Source: Tricholoma matsutake
Lineage: Eukaryota; Basidiomycota; Agaricomycetes; Agaricales; Tricholomataceae
Direction of reading: 5' to 3'
Assembly: GCA_026075535.2 (NCBI GenBank)
Contig: AP026548.1
Span: 4,774,001-4,838,000, forward strand
DNA: 64,000 nt
Shown in pieces: positions 1-14,100 of this stretch. Made by a program: the position numbers and the translations under genes. Every line of letters starts with the position of its first letter. Position 1 is the stretch's first letter. The notes beneath the pieces are model-generated. The model had not been told where the DNA came from, searched no databases, and worked only from the letters and a program-made list of their open reading frames with translations.

Positions 1-53
1 AACACATCCTTATACTTACAGAGATTGGTTTTATTGTTCGTGCATGTCTCTAG

Positions 54-2149
<2,096 letters not shown>

Positions 2150-2741
2150 ACTGTTGAAAGAAAGTGGTGACGGCAAGTGGGAAGTACATAGGAAAAATTG
2201 CGTGCTCAAATATGAAATGACGGATCACCGTGACGATCACGCCATCGCTGTTGCTTTTGGCTCCCAGCTGACCTCCTTGCATGCTGAGCGCTGAGGCCCT
2301 GCTGAGGCCTCGAGGGACGAAAAAGTCCGTCAACGAAGCTGTCGAGAACTATGTATCAGTACCGTGATATCATCAGATGGAGATAAGATAACAGTCGACT
2401 TCTTCTTGTCTCATTCTTGAGCACTTTAGCAGGTACTCTCGCAGACAATAACGACCGGATCGAACTGGAACCCAGCATTAACAACCGTTGGCCAAATCGT
2501 CATCCGAATGGCCCCTCTTTGGCCCCTGGTCAAAGCTGGCTGTAATTCTTAGCGTACCGCCTACCTCGTGTGGCCAAAGCTAGTCATGATACAGGGTGTT
2601 AATTGCAGTTCGGATCTCCGACGAGGCCAAAGAGGGTGATTCCCCGCAGGTATTTAAGTGCGACAATTCTGCACGGTGAATTCAGCACAAACCTCCCACT
2701 CGACCCATTTGCTATCAGTTCTAGTATCATCGCTCAGTGCA
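2150..2741. promoter_or_regulatory. Shared upstream region of two divergent genes
   Basis: This 592 bp interval lies between the start codons of the sulfhydrylase (minus) and the Ser/Pro-rich gene (plus), so it should hold both promoters. A TATA-like TATTTAAG at 2651-2658 lies about 85 bp before the plus-strand ATG. No upstream element could be assigned with confidence. Confidence 0.4.
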
Positions 2742-4504
2742 ATGCCTAAAGTCCCCACTACCACTACTCGTCACCGATCTCTCTCTCCTCATTTACCGGA
2801 CAAGAAGCTTCACAAGCTCTTCGACCAGCTGGTTGGTACTATAAAAGTCCACACGGAGAAAGAGCCAGAGATCCTCGATAATGCGAGTGACCACTCTCAG
2901 TCGTCCTCGACGCGACGAAAGAGGACCATGATTACCGAGTACGAATATTTTACAATGCAAACCACACCGTATCTGACTCTCTGCAACAGTTTGTTGAAAC
3001 TCGGCCGCAAGTCCGAGTAAGCATCAAATATCCCTGCATCCCTGTATTTCAGAGTGCTCAATATCTTCACGACAGATCAGACAATTCCTCCCCGTCAACT
3101 CGGGCCCAGAGAAAGTTTATCGCGCGGTAAGATCATTTCCCTGCTACACCTGTCTGTTTGTCTCATGGACCTTCGACAGGATGCTAAAATTTGGAAAGTC
3201 AGAGAAGTCAGAGTAAGTGTCCGTTTTGTTATGTAATCTCATATTTTTGATTATATTTCCAACACAGGGCGGTCTCTGACATGGCGTCCTGTTCTAGCTT
3301 CAGCGTCTCCTCCGATGCACCTAGCTCTGCCTCATCCTCTGATGCAGAAGATTCTGGCTCTCACAAAGAGATCGACGTAGAAGAGCCGCTTCCCACCTCT
3401 ATCCCAGTCCTCCCTCCCGACGTGCCTGATGCCCCCTCCATCACATCACCTCTGAGCCATTCGACCAGCGATGCGGCCATACAAGCCGCTACTCGGAAGG
3501 AGAGTGCAGCAGAGATGGAGAGGGAAGGTGTTACGTCGGTCAACCTTGACGCCGACGATGAAACTGAGGAGGTTTCCAAGAAGAAGTCTGCGTCGAGGAA
3601 GAAGAAACGGAGCTCAAGGAAACAGAAATCCACCAGCAAGGATTCAACTTCCACCCTTGTGTCCGAGTCCGGTTCTGCAGATCAAGTCGTCGCCCTCGGC
3701 ACGACCACCGACGCTCCCCTTGTCTCTGCTTTGGCCCTCGAATCTGGCTCTGCAGATCATGTCGTCACCCCTGCTACCACCGCTACGACCACTGTCATCG
3801 ACTACTCCGCCCCTGTCTCTGTTCCTGCTGCCTCCTCGGGCCTCGCTCCTGCTCCTGCTCCTGCCGCTTCCTCTGCCTCCACTCCTCCCCCTGCCCCTGC
3901 TACAGCCCTCGTCCCGAACCTCACTCCTGCCCCTGTCCCCTTGACTGTTTCTGCCTCTGTCCCTGCCTCTGCCTCTGCCTCTGCCGCTGATTCCACTAGC
4001 CCAGCCCCAACTCCCTCGCCCACCCCCTCCTTCCCATTTAACCACTTCCCCCCCACCCCACGTCCCGAAGGCACGCCCAGGGCCCTCCGTCGCGAACACG
4101 GTTTCTATCACAAAAGCCACTACGAGATTGCATGGGTACCCGAGTTTGGAGACCGTGATACTCCCCCGCAGACTTTAGAAGAGGTCCTCCCGCCCTGGTA
4201 CCCGGTGTTAACCCGCGATGCGGGTGCCTCGTCTAGATCTGCGACCCAGGGCTCTTCCCTGCCCGAGTTGGGTGCATCCATCGCAGCCGCCGCGGCGTAT
4301 CCTTCACATAAAGAGTCCCCTCCCTCTGCTCCGGCTACCAATGCAGGTATTGGGATTATCACAGGTGCGAGTTCCAGTGGGAGTAACAGGGCAACCGTTT
4401 TGAAGCGAGGGAGGGAGCCTGAGGATGAGAACGTCGACCCTACGGAGGCACGGAGGTCAATGAGGAAGAGGAGGGTTGGGTTGAACAAGGCGGTTGGTGT
4501 GTGA
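2742..4504 (+). CDS. Ser/Pro/Ala-rich, mostly disordered protein of unknown function, four exons
   Basis: Four exons (2742-3016, 3055-3126, 3180-3212, 3268-4504) join into one frame of 538 residues; introns begin GTAAG and end AG, and the phases agree exactly. Residues 1-130 are basic and polar with one ordered-looking patch (ITEYEYFTMQTT). Then come Ser/Asp-rich sequence and a Lys/Arg/Ser tract (SRKKKRSSRKQK near 3595-3630) that could be a nuclear localisation signal. A long Ala/Pro/Ser low-complexity block covers 3750-4020. A more conserved-looking segment (HYEIAWVPEFGDR near 4117-4160) and a basic C terminus (SMRKRRVGLNK) follow. No catalytic domain is recognisable. The second acceptor (AG at 3053-3054) was chosen because it keeps the frame open. 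A nuclear or regulatory role is only a guess. Confidence 0.72.
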
Positions 4505-5680
4505 GTCTGATGAATCAGCTACGGAGTGAATCTTCCCTTCTGCTTTGTTCCATTGTCCTATTTTCTTCTGCTGCTCACGGCGTCAAGTTCTAGCTTGTAG
4601 TTTGTGGCTTATCTCTTTTCATCTCTATATAGACTGTACTAGTAGTAGTGTTCTCAGTCGCCTGCTGCTCGTGTAATTAAATTCATTTCTGATTCGAAAT
4701 TCTGAACTCAAGTGATCTACAATCTTCATCGTTAAAAAAAGTAACAGAAACCACGTTATCCTTGGCGTCTATCGATATCCTCGATGGCTGTAGATCTCCA
4801 TCGTTAGGACAAGGCTTTGGGTTGCTACAATATTATTACTGCGGTCTATCGAAGATTTTCGCTCAGGATGCACAGAATGTGAGCTATTGTTCTCAGGCTT
4901 CCAATGGGTTTCCTAATATTAATCACTTGGCAGACCAATATTTTCCAGAAAGACCAAGCCTCCTGAGGCAACACAGCCAGTGGAGGCCCAGTTTATGCCA
5001 TCCAAACTCGAATAAGATAAAGAATTTGGTCGAAGCATGCAAGAGCGAATGCAGGAGTACATAAACGAGAGCCACCAAATCGGTCGGGGAGAAATCTAGG
5101 ACCACTCAATTCGATCGCATGGTGAATAGGGCTGCCGCAGCCCGGTTCCGAACCAAAGTTCGTACCTGCAGAACCGGACCAAAGTTCGGTCCAAGGTTTG
5201 GGTGGATGGGTAGAACCACTAACACGAACAAACAGATAGAATTAAGCAGTGGGTTCGCATTCACGATGCGGTACTTACACGAGTACACCAATCTTCCCAT
5301 GCCATCGCCAGCTCTCTAATAATCTGTTTCTTTCCAATGTATTGCCCATGAGGAGACAGATCAGTTGCTCAAGCTCTCTTGCGTGGATCTCAGTGAGGCC
5401 AGCAGGGGGGGTAGCAGTAAACTACGAGATACAGTAATATGAATACGAGAAGAGAACAGCCATATTGCAGCCATATAACTGGGTAAGATTCATACACGTC
5501 CGAGTCCTTCCACATTTTTTGAATTCTTATTTCGGTCTGCCTTACGGAATTATGTTTGGACATCAATCAGAGCCATGATCCCATCATGTATACGTACAAT
5601 ATATAAGTTTACAAACATTGTTCTTGGAGAGTCTGCAACACGATATGTGGACTTCATTTCGGCACTGCTGAGAAATAGAC
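4505..5680. other. Intergenic region, no supported gene
   Basis: The interval contains the 3' flank of the Ser/Pro-rich gene (AATTAAA-like signal near 4675) and about 1 kb without a convincing coding signal. Short open frames near 4760-5060 and 5120-5320 have no splice pattern or recognisable motif. Confidence 0.5.
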
Positions 5681-7677
5681 TCACTGGAGCTTCAACAAAC
5701 GTGTACAGACTTCTCCACAGATATCTGCAAAAGTGCTAAGTTCACCAGTATCAGAAGGCACTTTCTGCCATGATCAGACTTGAAATAATATACTCTTACG
5801 GTCATGGACTTTCAGCATATCACTGCGTTTGTCGTTCTGGTGGGAGAATGAGGGCATTGGATGTTGTATGCTATAATGCCTTCGTTCTCCATCCGGTAGG
5901 CTGCTAAGATGCATGGCCTGGGGCCTGATATCATGGGATTCAGTAGCAACAGACTTTCTCATGAATGTTTTATCTGAATTCCGGATGTTCGCCATCGATA
6001 TGATACTGTCATCCAACTGCTCAGCTGAGTATGTCCGTGCATTGAGCCTGTCACAGTACGTGGTCAGCATCCAACATGGGCAAGTTTATTGAATTGTTTA
6101 CATGGTCACTGGAGTCAGTAAGTTAATCACTTTTCTGATCTGGAAGATGATCACACACCCATGGAGAGCACATGCAACTTAGGGTTGAACAAGAGGAACG
6201 GAACCCTAATGAAAAATGACATGAAGATCTCGATGTGCAGTCATGTAACAAGACCACGTACCATGTCATACTATCGGCCTTTGTTTCATATGCAATCAAG
6301 AAGGCAATTGTGTTCAGTGTCACAAGCAAGCCTCGTGTAACAATAAATAGGAGCAACCGTTGTAGTATTGTTTCGGTCCTGCTATTTTTCGGATCAAAAA
6401 GAATTGAAATAAGAGTAGAACAACACAGATCATTACCTTTTGATGTTGGTGCGCACTTTGGACAGTTTTATAGGCAGTACGGTTGTGATGATTGTGACAC
6501 TGGCCACGGAAAAGGCAAGACCTATCCCCAGTCGGAACTAGGGGTTTCTTATCACTGGCAATTCGAGAATGTTGGTGCAGCAACGGCCATACCTTCATAG
6601 AATGAGTTGCAAAGTTAGAAAACAGAGGGTTCTTCCGAACACTGTCGAGTAACCCTGTCAACATGTCAGATACAAACTTGCCAAAAAAAGAAAACGAGGC
6701 CTAATCACAGATAATAATGACTAAAAGCAGTGTTGAGGCACGATGTTGGAGTACACATGACGGATGCGATGGGAATAACTCACCAAAATGAGCAGTCGCG
6801 AAAAGTGCCTGTAACAGGCTGAGTGAGAGAGACACGTATTACATGGGACGACTCTGCTTACCGTAATTGCTGCAGCCCACGGAGAGCGTTTATCGACTGA
6901 CGTGATACAAATACATAAAATGTCAATCAAAGAAAGCGAACAGAAGGTACATCACTCACGCAGGTAGATCCGTGAGGCAAAAAATAGTGTACTTCTGCAT
7001 GCTTAAAAGGTCAATATGGCGACGGACATGAAGCACCCCCAAACGAACAGGTAGGTTATAATAAAAGTAAGACCAATTGTCCCCATCATGGTTCTGACTC
7101 AGATATGTCAATCAATCTTGTCATTGAGGAAAAGTAAAACATACTTCGTGACCAGACGAAGTGCGGCAGGATTTCCAAAATTTATCATCTGTTTGAAAAC
7201 AATGGAAAGCTAGTTGTGATGGAGCACAAACGAGTAAATATAGTAAATAGTACCAAGTAGAACCGGAGATCCAGACAGTTCAGACATGTGATAGCAAGAT
7301 CCATCAAGCTGCAAACGAAGGCTCGTCAGGTTACTCTAACGGCAAGTACATTTGACCCACATCAAAGCTGCAACCTGACTCTTATCAGTGTGGTTCTATA
7401 CAAATAAATGTGTAACATAAATGACTTACAAGGAGGCGAAGATGCCACTTGTCGCTGTTATTATAGGTATATGTCCAACCTTGAGAGATGGTGATGCCGA
7501 AGAGCCTTGGGCCAGAAAAAAAAGCTATATGAACGATCCAGCCAGAGAGCAGTCATACGCATACATGGTAGAAATCAGAACCCCTAAAGGTAGCCAGGTC
7601 TCGTGAGAATTCCAAGTCTGCGGACTTAAGGATTACGTACCCCAATACAGCCCATCCACAAGAGAAGTGATATCCAT
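5681..7677 (-). CDS. DUF6534-type multi-pass membrane protein, intron-rich
   Basis: Belongs by pattern to a large agaricomycete family of seven-helix-like membrane proteins (DUF6534) of unknown function. ATG at 7675-7677 begins MDITSLVDGLYWG followed by a GTACGT donor. Later exons read LFGITISQGWTYTYNN, FGNPAALRLVTK, a TM segment TMMGTIGLTFIITYLFVW, SVDKRSPWAAAIT, and IVTRGLLVTLNTIAFLI. The conserved LNAR motif is followed by a hydrophilic tail ending ADICGEVCTRLLKLQ before TGA at 5681-5683. These segments and their order match the family as I know it. Several introns were placed only approximately, and whether every exon joins in frame was not proved, so a decayed copy is not excluded. Expected location is a cellular membrane. 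Confidence 0.7.
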
Positions 7678-9610
7678 CGTAATAGATAAAGTCAGTGGGG
7701 GCAGTGGACGTACGGTGAGGGGGTTTATTCTTGAAAGATAGAACTCGACCTTATATATCCCCGATCACACCTACCGAAGTCTATTTTACGATCGTTTAGC
7801 TTCAAGCATTACATTAGATCGCCGTGCGAGTATCAGCTATGTTACGGCCCGATTTTACACTGACCGGCAATCGCGTCTGTCGTATAGTTTTGTAGTGAGT
7901 GTAACGCATGACTGCTCGCAACACGAATGATTGATACCCCGATGCTAATTTCAGGATGGTCTCACATGATTTCCAACTCTGCCCATTGAACACGAAAAAC
8001 AGTCAGAGTACCGTCATCACGGTGCTCGCGAGCGGCCCGATGATTCTTCACGAACATTAAGTGGTGAATAAGCGAAACGAGAGGAAACGAGCCTCTTCCA
8101 TAAACGTGGAAGCCTCATGGCCACTATTTCGGTAGGCTTGGGTGGCGTACAACTGAATGATCCGGGTTTGTTATGATTCTACTGCTATGACTTCTTGTCC
8201 ATGAGTTGTCCGTGTGTTACCTTGACCTTGATGAGCGGCCCAGCCCCAGGTGCTACGATCGTCAGATTCGCCCAGTCGAAAATGGCTCGCTATAGCTCAA
8301 TCAGAAATTCAGGGACGTCAATTGCGAGGGAACGCAGAACGTCACCTCGGACATTCGAGGGAAATAAAGTGTTCGAGGCAGTCCATCAGAGATAGTACTA
8401 AATTTAGAAATGCGTGTAAGACGACCATTCGTGAGTTGTATGCTACCTATTATTAAGTGACGTGATGATAGAGATTAGATCCGTATGTTACCATTGAACC
8501 AGAAGGAAGATTATTGACCTTAATGTCCGGCCGCAGCATTGAGCCCCCTTGATCCTCACGAACAAGTTGTGCAGCCACAAACTACAACAGCCAGAAAAGG
8601 TCAATGGAGGGTCTTGTAGTGGATTCTGAAGGAGATCAGGTTCAAGTAAGGCTTCATAGGAGGTGATTGCCAAGACATCTGGTGTGAGACATCTGTGAGA
8701 TCCCCGTTGTTCAAGAGTAATGATGTTAGCAAAGCAGTGGTATTAGTAGTATTAGTAGCACGACGTGAGCGGCAGAAGTCCGTCGTCCCATATTAGCTCC
8801 GCAACAATGCTGTCGAACAATGAAGCTCGTGCCATGCACCGCGCTATCAAGTGCGGCTCGGAGGCGAAGAGGTCCTGAATATTTCCGATGATATTTTCTG
8901 GGGATATTATAAGCAGTGGGGAAGAATACCTTGGTTTATTCTGTCGGGACAAGCTCTAAGTTATAGGTGTCAGTTCCTCCAACGGCCTAACAGTTGTTGC
9001 AGGGGACATCCACTTTTGAACTTGGGAACTGTACAGGTGCCGGGCCAATACCTTCAGCGCAATAGCATCAGCCTTGACCTTCGTGAGACTCCTCAGGCTG
9101 GACCATTTGCGTTGTCTGTCATGGGCATGTGGTCACAGTTGCGCAGAGAGTATGCATATGAGTACAATTGCAAAGAGAATGTCGAGTAAAGTTACGTCAC
9201 GACCGTTCAACGGCGTGTGCGTGACAACAATTGCCACGTTTCGTGATCAATATAAACCACAAGTTGTCAATCGCTGCGCGAGCACGCTGATCGGATATCC
9301 TGACATCCGTGAGAATGCGATGGTTCACAGCTTCACACTTCACAAGGCTCCAATATGCACCAAGATACCAGTAGAGTGCGGCATCACGTCGAAGTTCTAT
9401 CAGTAAGTACCCAATTCACGGTCTCACTGTGTCACTTACTATACTACTCCAGTTCCCGTACTAGTTAAGTCTCATCGAGGTATATAATGCGCCTTCCATT
9501 CATACACGGGAACCTCGATGGGAGCCTTTCTATTCTTGCGATGCCTCCTATCAGTACAGCGTTGTTGCCTAAATTACGAAGTACGCGCCAAGACGGAGTT
9601 GCTATTATTT
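7678..9610. other. Intergenic or unresolved region
   Basis: Nearly 2 kb with no gene I can support. The longest plus-strand open stretch (roughly 9074-9403) ends at a GTAAGT donor-like site, and a minus-strand stretch near 8752-8950 is also open. Neither shows a known motif or an obvious exon partner. A single small gene with many introns could be hidden here. Confidence 0.35.
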
Positions 9611-9615
9611 TGCAG

Positions 9616-10330
9616 TTAATCTGGGTAAAGTAACAGATGAAAGAATATGGTATGGATTTGAACGGGTCGCTCTAACGTGGCCCTGGTCAAACGGTTGGCA
9701 ACGCTCGGGAAACAAAGACATAACTCACAATAGAGTGTGGCAGACCCATTAATCCTCTCTTCAAAATTCCGGGGCACATCATCGGTACCGTTGCCGCTGG
9801 AAGCCACTGTAGCCGACTTAAACTGGATGGCTGGATAGACGGTTTCGATGTCCGAGACAGGCACTGAATGGCAGTATGCAGAGGACCGCGATTAGAAGCC
9901 TGTTGGAGAAGATGCTAGCACAGGCGAAGGAGAGCGGGGAGTCCCAGCGCGATATACTAGAAGATGTCAAGGAAAAATGCAAACGCCTACCTGATTCGAT
10001 TCCAAAAACACCAAATTAGCGAGATACACCCAAAATGTCCTGATATCAGGAACGGTAAGCTGGCGAAACTGGGAAATCAAACATGAGCCCACATGAAGAA
10101 ATAGAATACTGAATCTTTGGTGAGCTCTCGCATAAGGCGGCTTCCACCTTGGGATGCACGATGCATCCAAGCTTTTCGAAGTGCCATCCAGAGGAACATA
10201 GTCTCAACGAGGATGCCGACATAGGCATACAGTGAGCTGCGCAAAAAATATTTCCGAAAAAAGGCTCGCTCGTTCCTAAGTACAACAGATGCAGGGAAGC
10301 GAAAATTCGCCGCCAAATCCAGCAAAAGTA
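9616..10330 (-). pseudogene. 5'-truncated multi-pass membrane protein gene
   Basis: Minus-strand exons encode YVGILVETMFLWMALRKAW and RELTKDSVFYFFM, followed after a probable intron by FWVYLANLVFLESN and then IALGLPALL and NRLLIAVLCILP. The last exon is a hydrophilic tail with SDIETVYPAIQFKSATVASS. Alternating hydrophobic helices and short basic loops resemble fungal DUF6533/DUF6534-type proteins. No N-terminal exon is visible: the frame runs into an AT-rich MITE at 10348, where the transposon nest begins. I infer that TE insertion or rearrangement removed the 5' part. Family assignment is tentative; a diverged paralogue of the gene at 5681-7677 is the best guess. Confidence 0.45.
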
Positions 10331-10347
10331 GCGGTCAAAGTTGAAAG

Positions 10348-10569
10348 TAGGGCGATTATCCGCGGATTATGTCCACGATTTTTGGGACATGGATAATCGC
10401 GATTATTTGACGTGCTTACTTTTTTGCTTATATCATGCAGAAGATCATAGATCTGTCAAAATAATCGTGTCCATAATTGCCCCATAATTGCCCTTCATAA
10501 TCATCATGGTCAAGGTGACTCGGATTATTGACATGATTTTTGATTCATAATTGTCCAATAATCACACTA
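10348..10569. mobile_element. 222 bp AT-rich MITE
   Basis: The ends are inverted and related: TAGGGCGATTATC at 10348 and the reverse complement of ATAATCACACTA at 10558-10569 (TAGTGTGATTAT). The body contains repeats of the GGATTAT / GATAATCGCGATTATT type. No clear target-site duplication was found, perhaps because the next element abuts it. Confidence 0.5.
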
Positions 10570-10826
10570 TTACAGCGGTTTGCATAAGAGATGACAGTTG
10601 CCAAAAATTTGATAAACATGAGCAAATTTGATCTCGTGGTCATTTTATGGCTTCCACTGGCACAACAGTTTTCTGGCTTAGGTTTTGGTGAGGGAAGTGT
10701 ATATAAATACTATCAGAACAAGACTGTCAAGTAAAAATCCTATTTAACATGGTTTCTGAGGTGCTATGTTGAGAAATAACAATATTAGATCACATGCAAG
10801 CCAGAATCTTCGAGAGATTGATTTTG

Positions 10827-11131
10827 TGTTGGAGCAGACTATATATGCTGCACAGGGGAAGAGACAACACGTTCCTTACAACCTACCTGGGGTTTAGTTA
10901 GACTTACAGCTAGGGTTAGCAGAGGTAAGAACACTGTATTCCTACTACGGTACAGGTTCTCCTTATATACATAATATTAAGGATGTCACATGACTCAGGA
11001 ATGTGTTTACTGCATGTATGCGCAGTAAGCGCAGTAACATGCATATGCTGCATGTATCGCCTCATGTATACATGTGTATGCTGCATGTATTGCCTCATGT
11101 ATACAGCATGCATCAGGGATTAATTTCAACA
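10827..11131 (-). repeat. copia 3' LTR
   Basis: 305 bp, TG...CA termini. It differs from the partner LTR at four bases, all explicable as CpG transitions (see findings). It contains internal repeats of the TGCATGTAT and GCCTCATGTATACA type. Confidence 0.95.
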
Positions 11132-11163
11132 CCCCCCCTCAAACTATACAGTGCTCTAAGCAG

Positions 11164-14100
11164 CTAAGTTTGAATCTCGAAAGTAATTCTGAGAGAGTCT
11201 CTAAATTTCCTGAATAGGATGGCGCCAAGGTTCTTTGTGAACATGTCAGCCAGATTATCACTTCCAGGAATGAAAACGACTGTGACTTTGTCATTTTCTA
11301 TGCATTCGCGGGTGTAGTGGTAGCGAATGTCTATATGTTTGGTCCTTCTTTCCTGAACTGGATTTGATCCAATAAAGATGGATCCTTGATTATCAGCGCA
11401 GATTGGTATGCGCTTTAGTGTATATCCAAGTTCCTGGAATAAGGACTCTATCCACACTATCTGCTGACAAGTGTCGGAGAGAGCCATGTATTCGGCTTCT
11501 GTGGATGACAGTGCTACAGTTTTTTGTAAATGGGACTGCCAGCACACAATGCCACTCGCCAGAGTAGCAAAGTAACCCGTTGTAGATCGGCGCTTGACTG
11601 TGTCAGCTGCCCAATCAGAATCTGTGAAGGCCTGTAGCCCCTCGGATTTCTCTCCATCATAGACTATACTGTACTTCTGGGTTCCCACCAGATAGCGCAT
11701 TATGTACATTGCTTTGTCTAGATGTTCTTGGCTAGGATTAGCTGAGAATTGCGACATCTTGATTACCGCGTAAGCGATATCAGGTCGCGTTCCGAGCATC
11801 AGATACAATAAAGATCCGATCACAGACTGATATTTCGATCTAAGCGCCGCGTTTGGCATCACTGTGTTCTCCGATGGTTTGTAGCCAGTCGGGAGCGGAG
11901 TGGGGGCAATCTTGGCATTTGTCATCTCGAACCTCTCAAGCACTTTGGCGAGATATTCTGTTTGATCGAGTTTGACTTTTGCAGCGGTCTGGGTGATGCG
12001 CATGCCTAAGAATTCCATGACTTTTTCAGTACTATGGCACTCCCAATGCTTCAGGCAAGCATTCTTCTTTTCATCCACAAGTTTCTTGTTCTTGCCCATG
12101 AACAAGCCATCATCAACATAGACTAGCGCAATAACGATGCTGCCTGTCTTAGGATCCTTGTGTATGAAGATGCTGGCATCGGAGCTGGCGCGCACGAACC
12201 CAATGGTGCGCATAAATGCCTCTAGCTCTTTCCACCATGCTAGTGAAGCCTGTTTAAGGCCATACAATGCTCGGCGTAAGCGCATTACTTTGCGCTCTTT
12301 ACCCTCGAGTTTGAAACCCTCGGGTTGATCCATATAGATCTCCTCATCAAGTTTGCCATATAAAAATGCGGTTTTTACATCTAGACTGGTCATATACATG
12401 CCTTCTAGAGACGCAAGGGCAAACATGAGGCGTACGGTCTCGTAGTGGACTACTGGTGAGAAAATCTCATCAAAGTCAACGCCTTCAACTTGTGAAAAGC
12501 CTTTGGCCACGAGTCTGGCTCGTTTTCTTCCGTCCGATTTCACGGAGAAAACCCATCTATTTTTGATCATTTTTTGATCATGTGGAAGATCGACAATGTC
12601 ATAGACTTGTTGCTTGCAAAGAGCCTCTAACTCTTCACGACAAGCCTGTTTCCACTCAAGTTGCTGCTGCTGGGGTAGGCGCGCAATATCGCGAAATTGG
12701 TTTGGAACTAGGCTTTTTCCGCTTGATGGTGTGACTGCTTTTGACAACAGCCAGCAGATAAGCTCATCTCCACCTTCCTTGGTTATCTTTTTAATATAAC
12801 CTGCTTCGTCCGGTTCCCCCATTGGGTAATCATGTTCTTGATTATTGGAATCGGGCACACTCTCATGGGGTGCCAAACTCGGTCCAGTAACCGGTTCTTG
12901 CTGTTGAGGTCGTGGTCCTGTTCGGTTATGATCCGAATCTTGACCCACAGACTTCTTCCAATATCGATCATGCGCAATGTCTCTCTCTATGTCAGAGGGG
13001 AGTCGCTGTTCTCCATAGGTATTGCCGGGACGGTTTGGGATTTTCCTCTGCCTGCCTGATCGACGGGGCAATTGCTGCCATTATAAGGGCAACCTAAGCC
13101 TCTAGCAAAGGGAAATCCGAAGTTAAAATTATACTACATAATACAGGCATTGGGGGCGCACCTAGCAAAGGGAAATCTGAAGAGAAAACTCTAAGGATCC
13201 CCTTGCTGATGCCCAGTATATGTGAAGACGACGAAAATCAAATATAACCTAAAAATAGAAAAAGGCGGAGATAGGCGGATCAAGGCCGCCGAATGACATC
13301 ATACCAAGGGGTATGTGTCGGAAGGGGTACTCCGCCTCTAAATATAAAAGTGTCAACATATACAAACATGATAGCAAGGGAAAATTAGTAATAAAATCCG
13401 GAAAAATCATAGAAAATGAAGAATAGAAGGAAATGAGGTGGGGAAAAATATGGGACGAACATAAAAAATAGGAAAAACACACAGGGCACCCCCTTAGTCC
13501 CCTTACAGCCATTCCTGTTGATCTTCACATCTTGGACGAAAGTCCTCAGTGGTAACTGGAGGCGGCGGAGGAGGAGCGTTAGTCGCATCGTCATGCGCCT
13601 TTTGCTCGCTTGGTAAATCATCATCATCATCTTCTGATGATGGAGGAAGGGGCGGATTTTGTGGCGGTATAGGGTCATCGCCATCCATTCCAGATGAGTG
13701 GTCATCATCTTCTGGTTCTGGTGGAAAATCACCAAGGTCTGTCTTGGCAGGAGTTTTAGCTCCGGGACAGCATGGGAACATCGTTTCATCAAATAGTGCT
13801 GTAGCACCAATGAATATTGCGCCGTTTCGTCGCATGAAACGATATGCTTTAATGCCATCTTCTACTCCAAGGTACGTCATTAGCTCCGATCGAGGAGACA
13901 ATGTTGTTGGACGTTTTTCCTTTGGTAGATAGACATAAGCACCGCAACCAAAGACCTTCAGATTGTTTAGATCTGGGCGGACCTTTGTCAGGTCCTCAAA
14001 AGGTGTCAGCCATTTCAGGCGCCTTATTGGGGTTCGGTTGTATAAATGTGTTGCATGTTCTATGCAAAATTCCCACCATGATTGTGGTAGACAAGTGGTA

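Noticed and set aside
3361..4488. Long minus-strand open frames opposite the Ser/Pro/Ala-rich gene
   Set aside because: They are Gly/Arg/Glu-rich shadows of low-complexity codons. The plus strand has a consistent four-exon structure.
4760..5320. Short gene downstream of the Ser/Pro-rich gene
   Set aside because: Several overlapping short frames but none has introns, a start context or a recognisable sequence.
9074..9403. Plus-strand exon of an unknown gene (110 codons, GTAAGT at the end)
   Set aside because: No motif, no partner exon and no start context. The minus strand next to it has better membrane-protein evidence. Kept only as part of an unresolved region.
10916..11113. Small ORF repeated in both copia LTRs
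   Set aside because: It is LTR sequence made of short ATGCATGTAT repeats. No evidence of coding.
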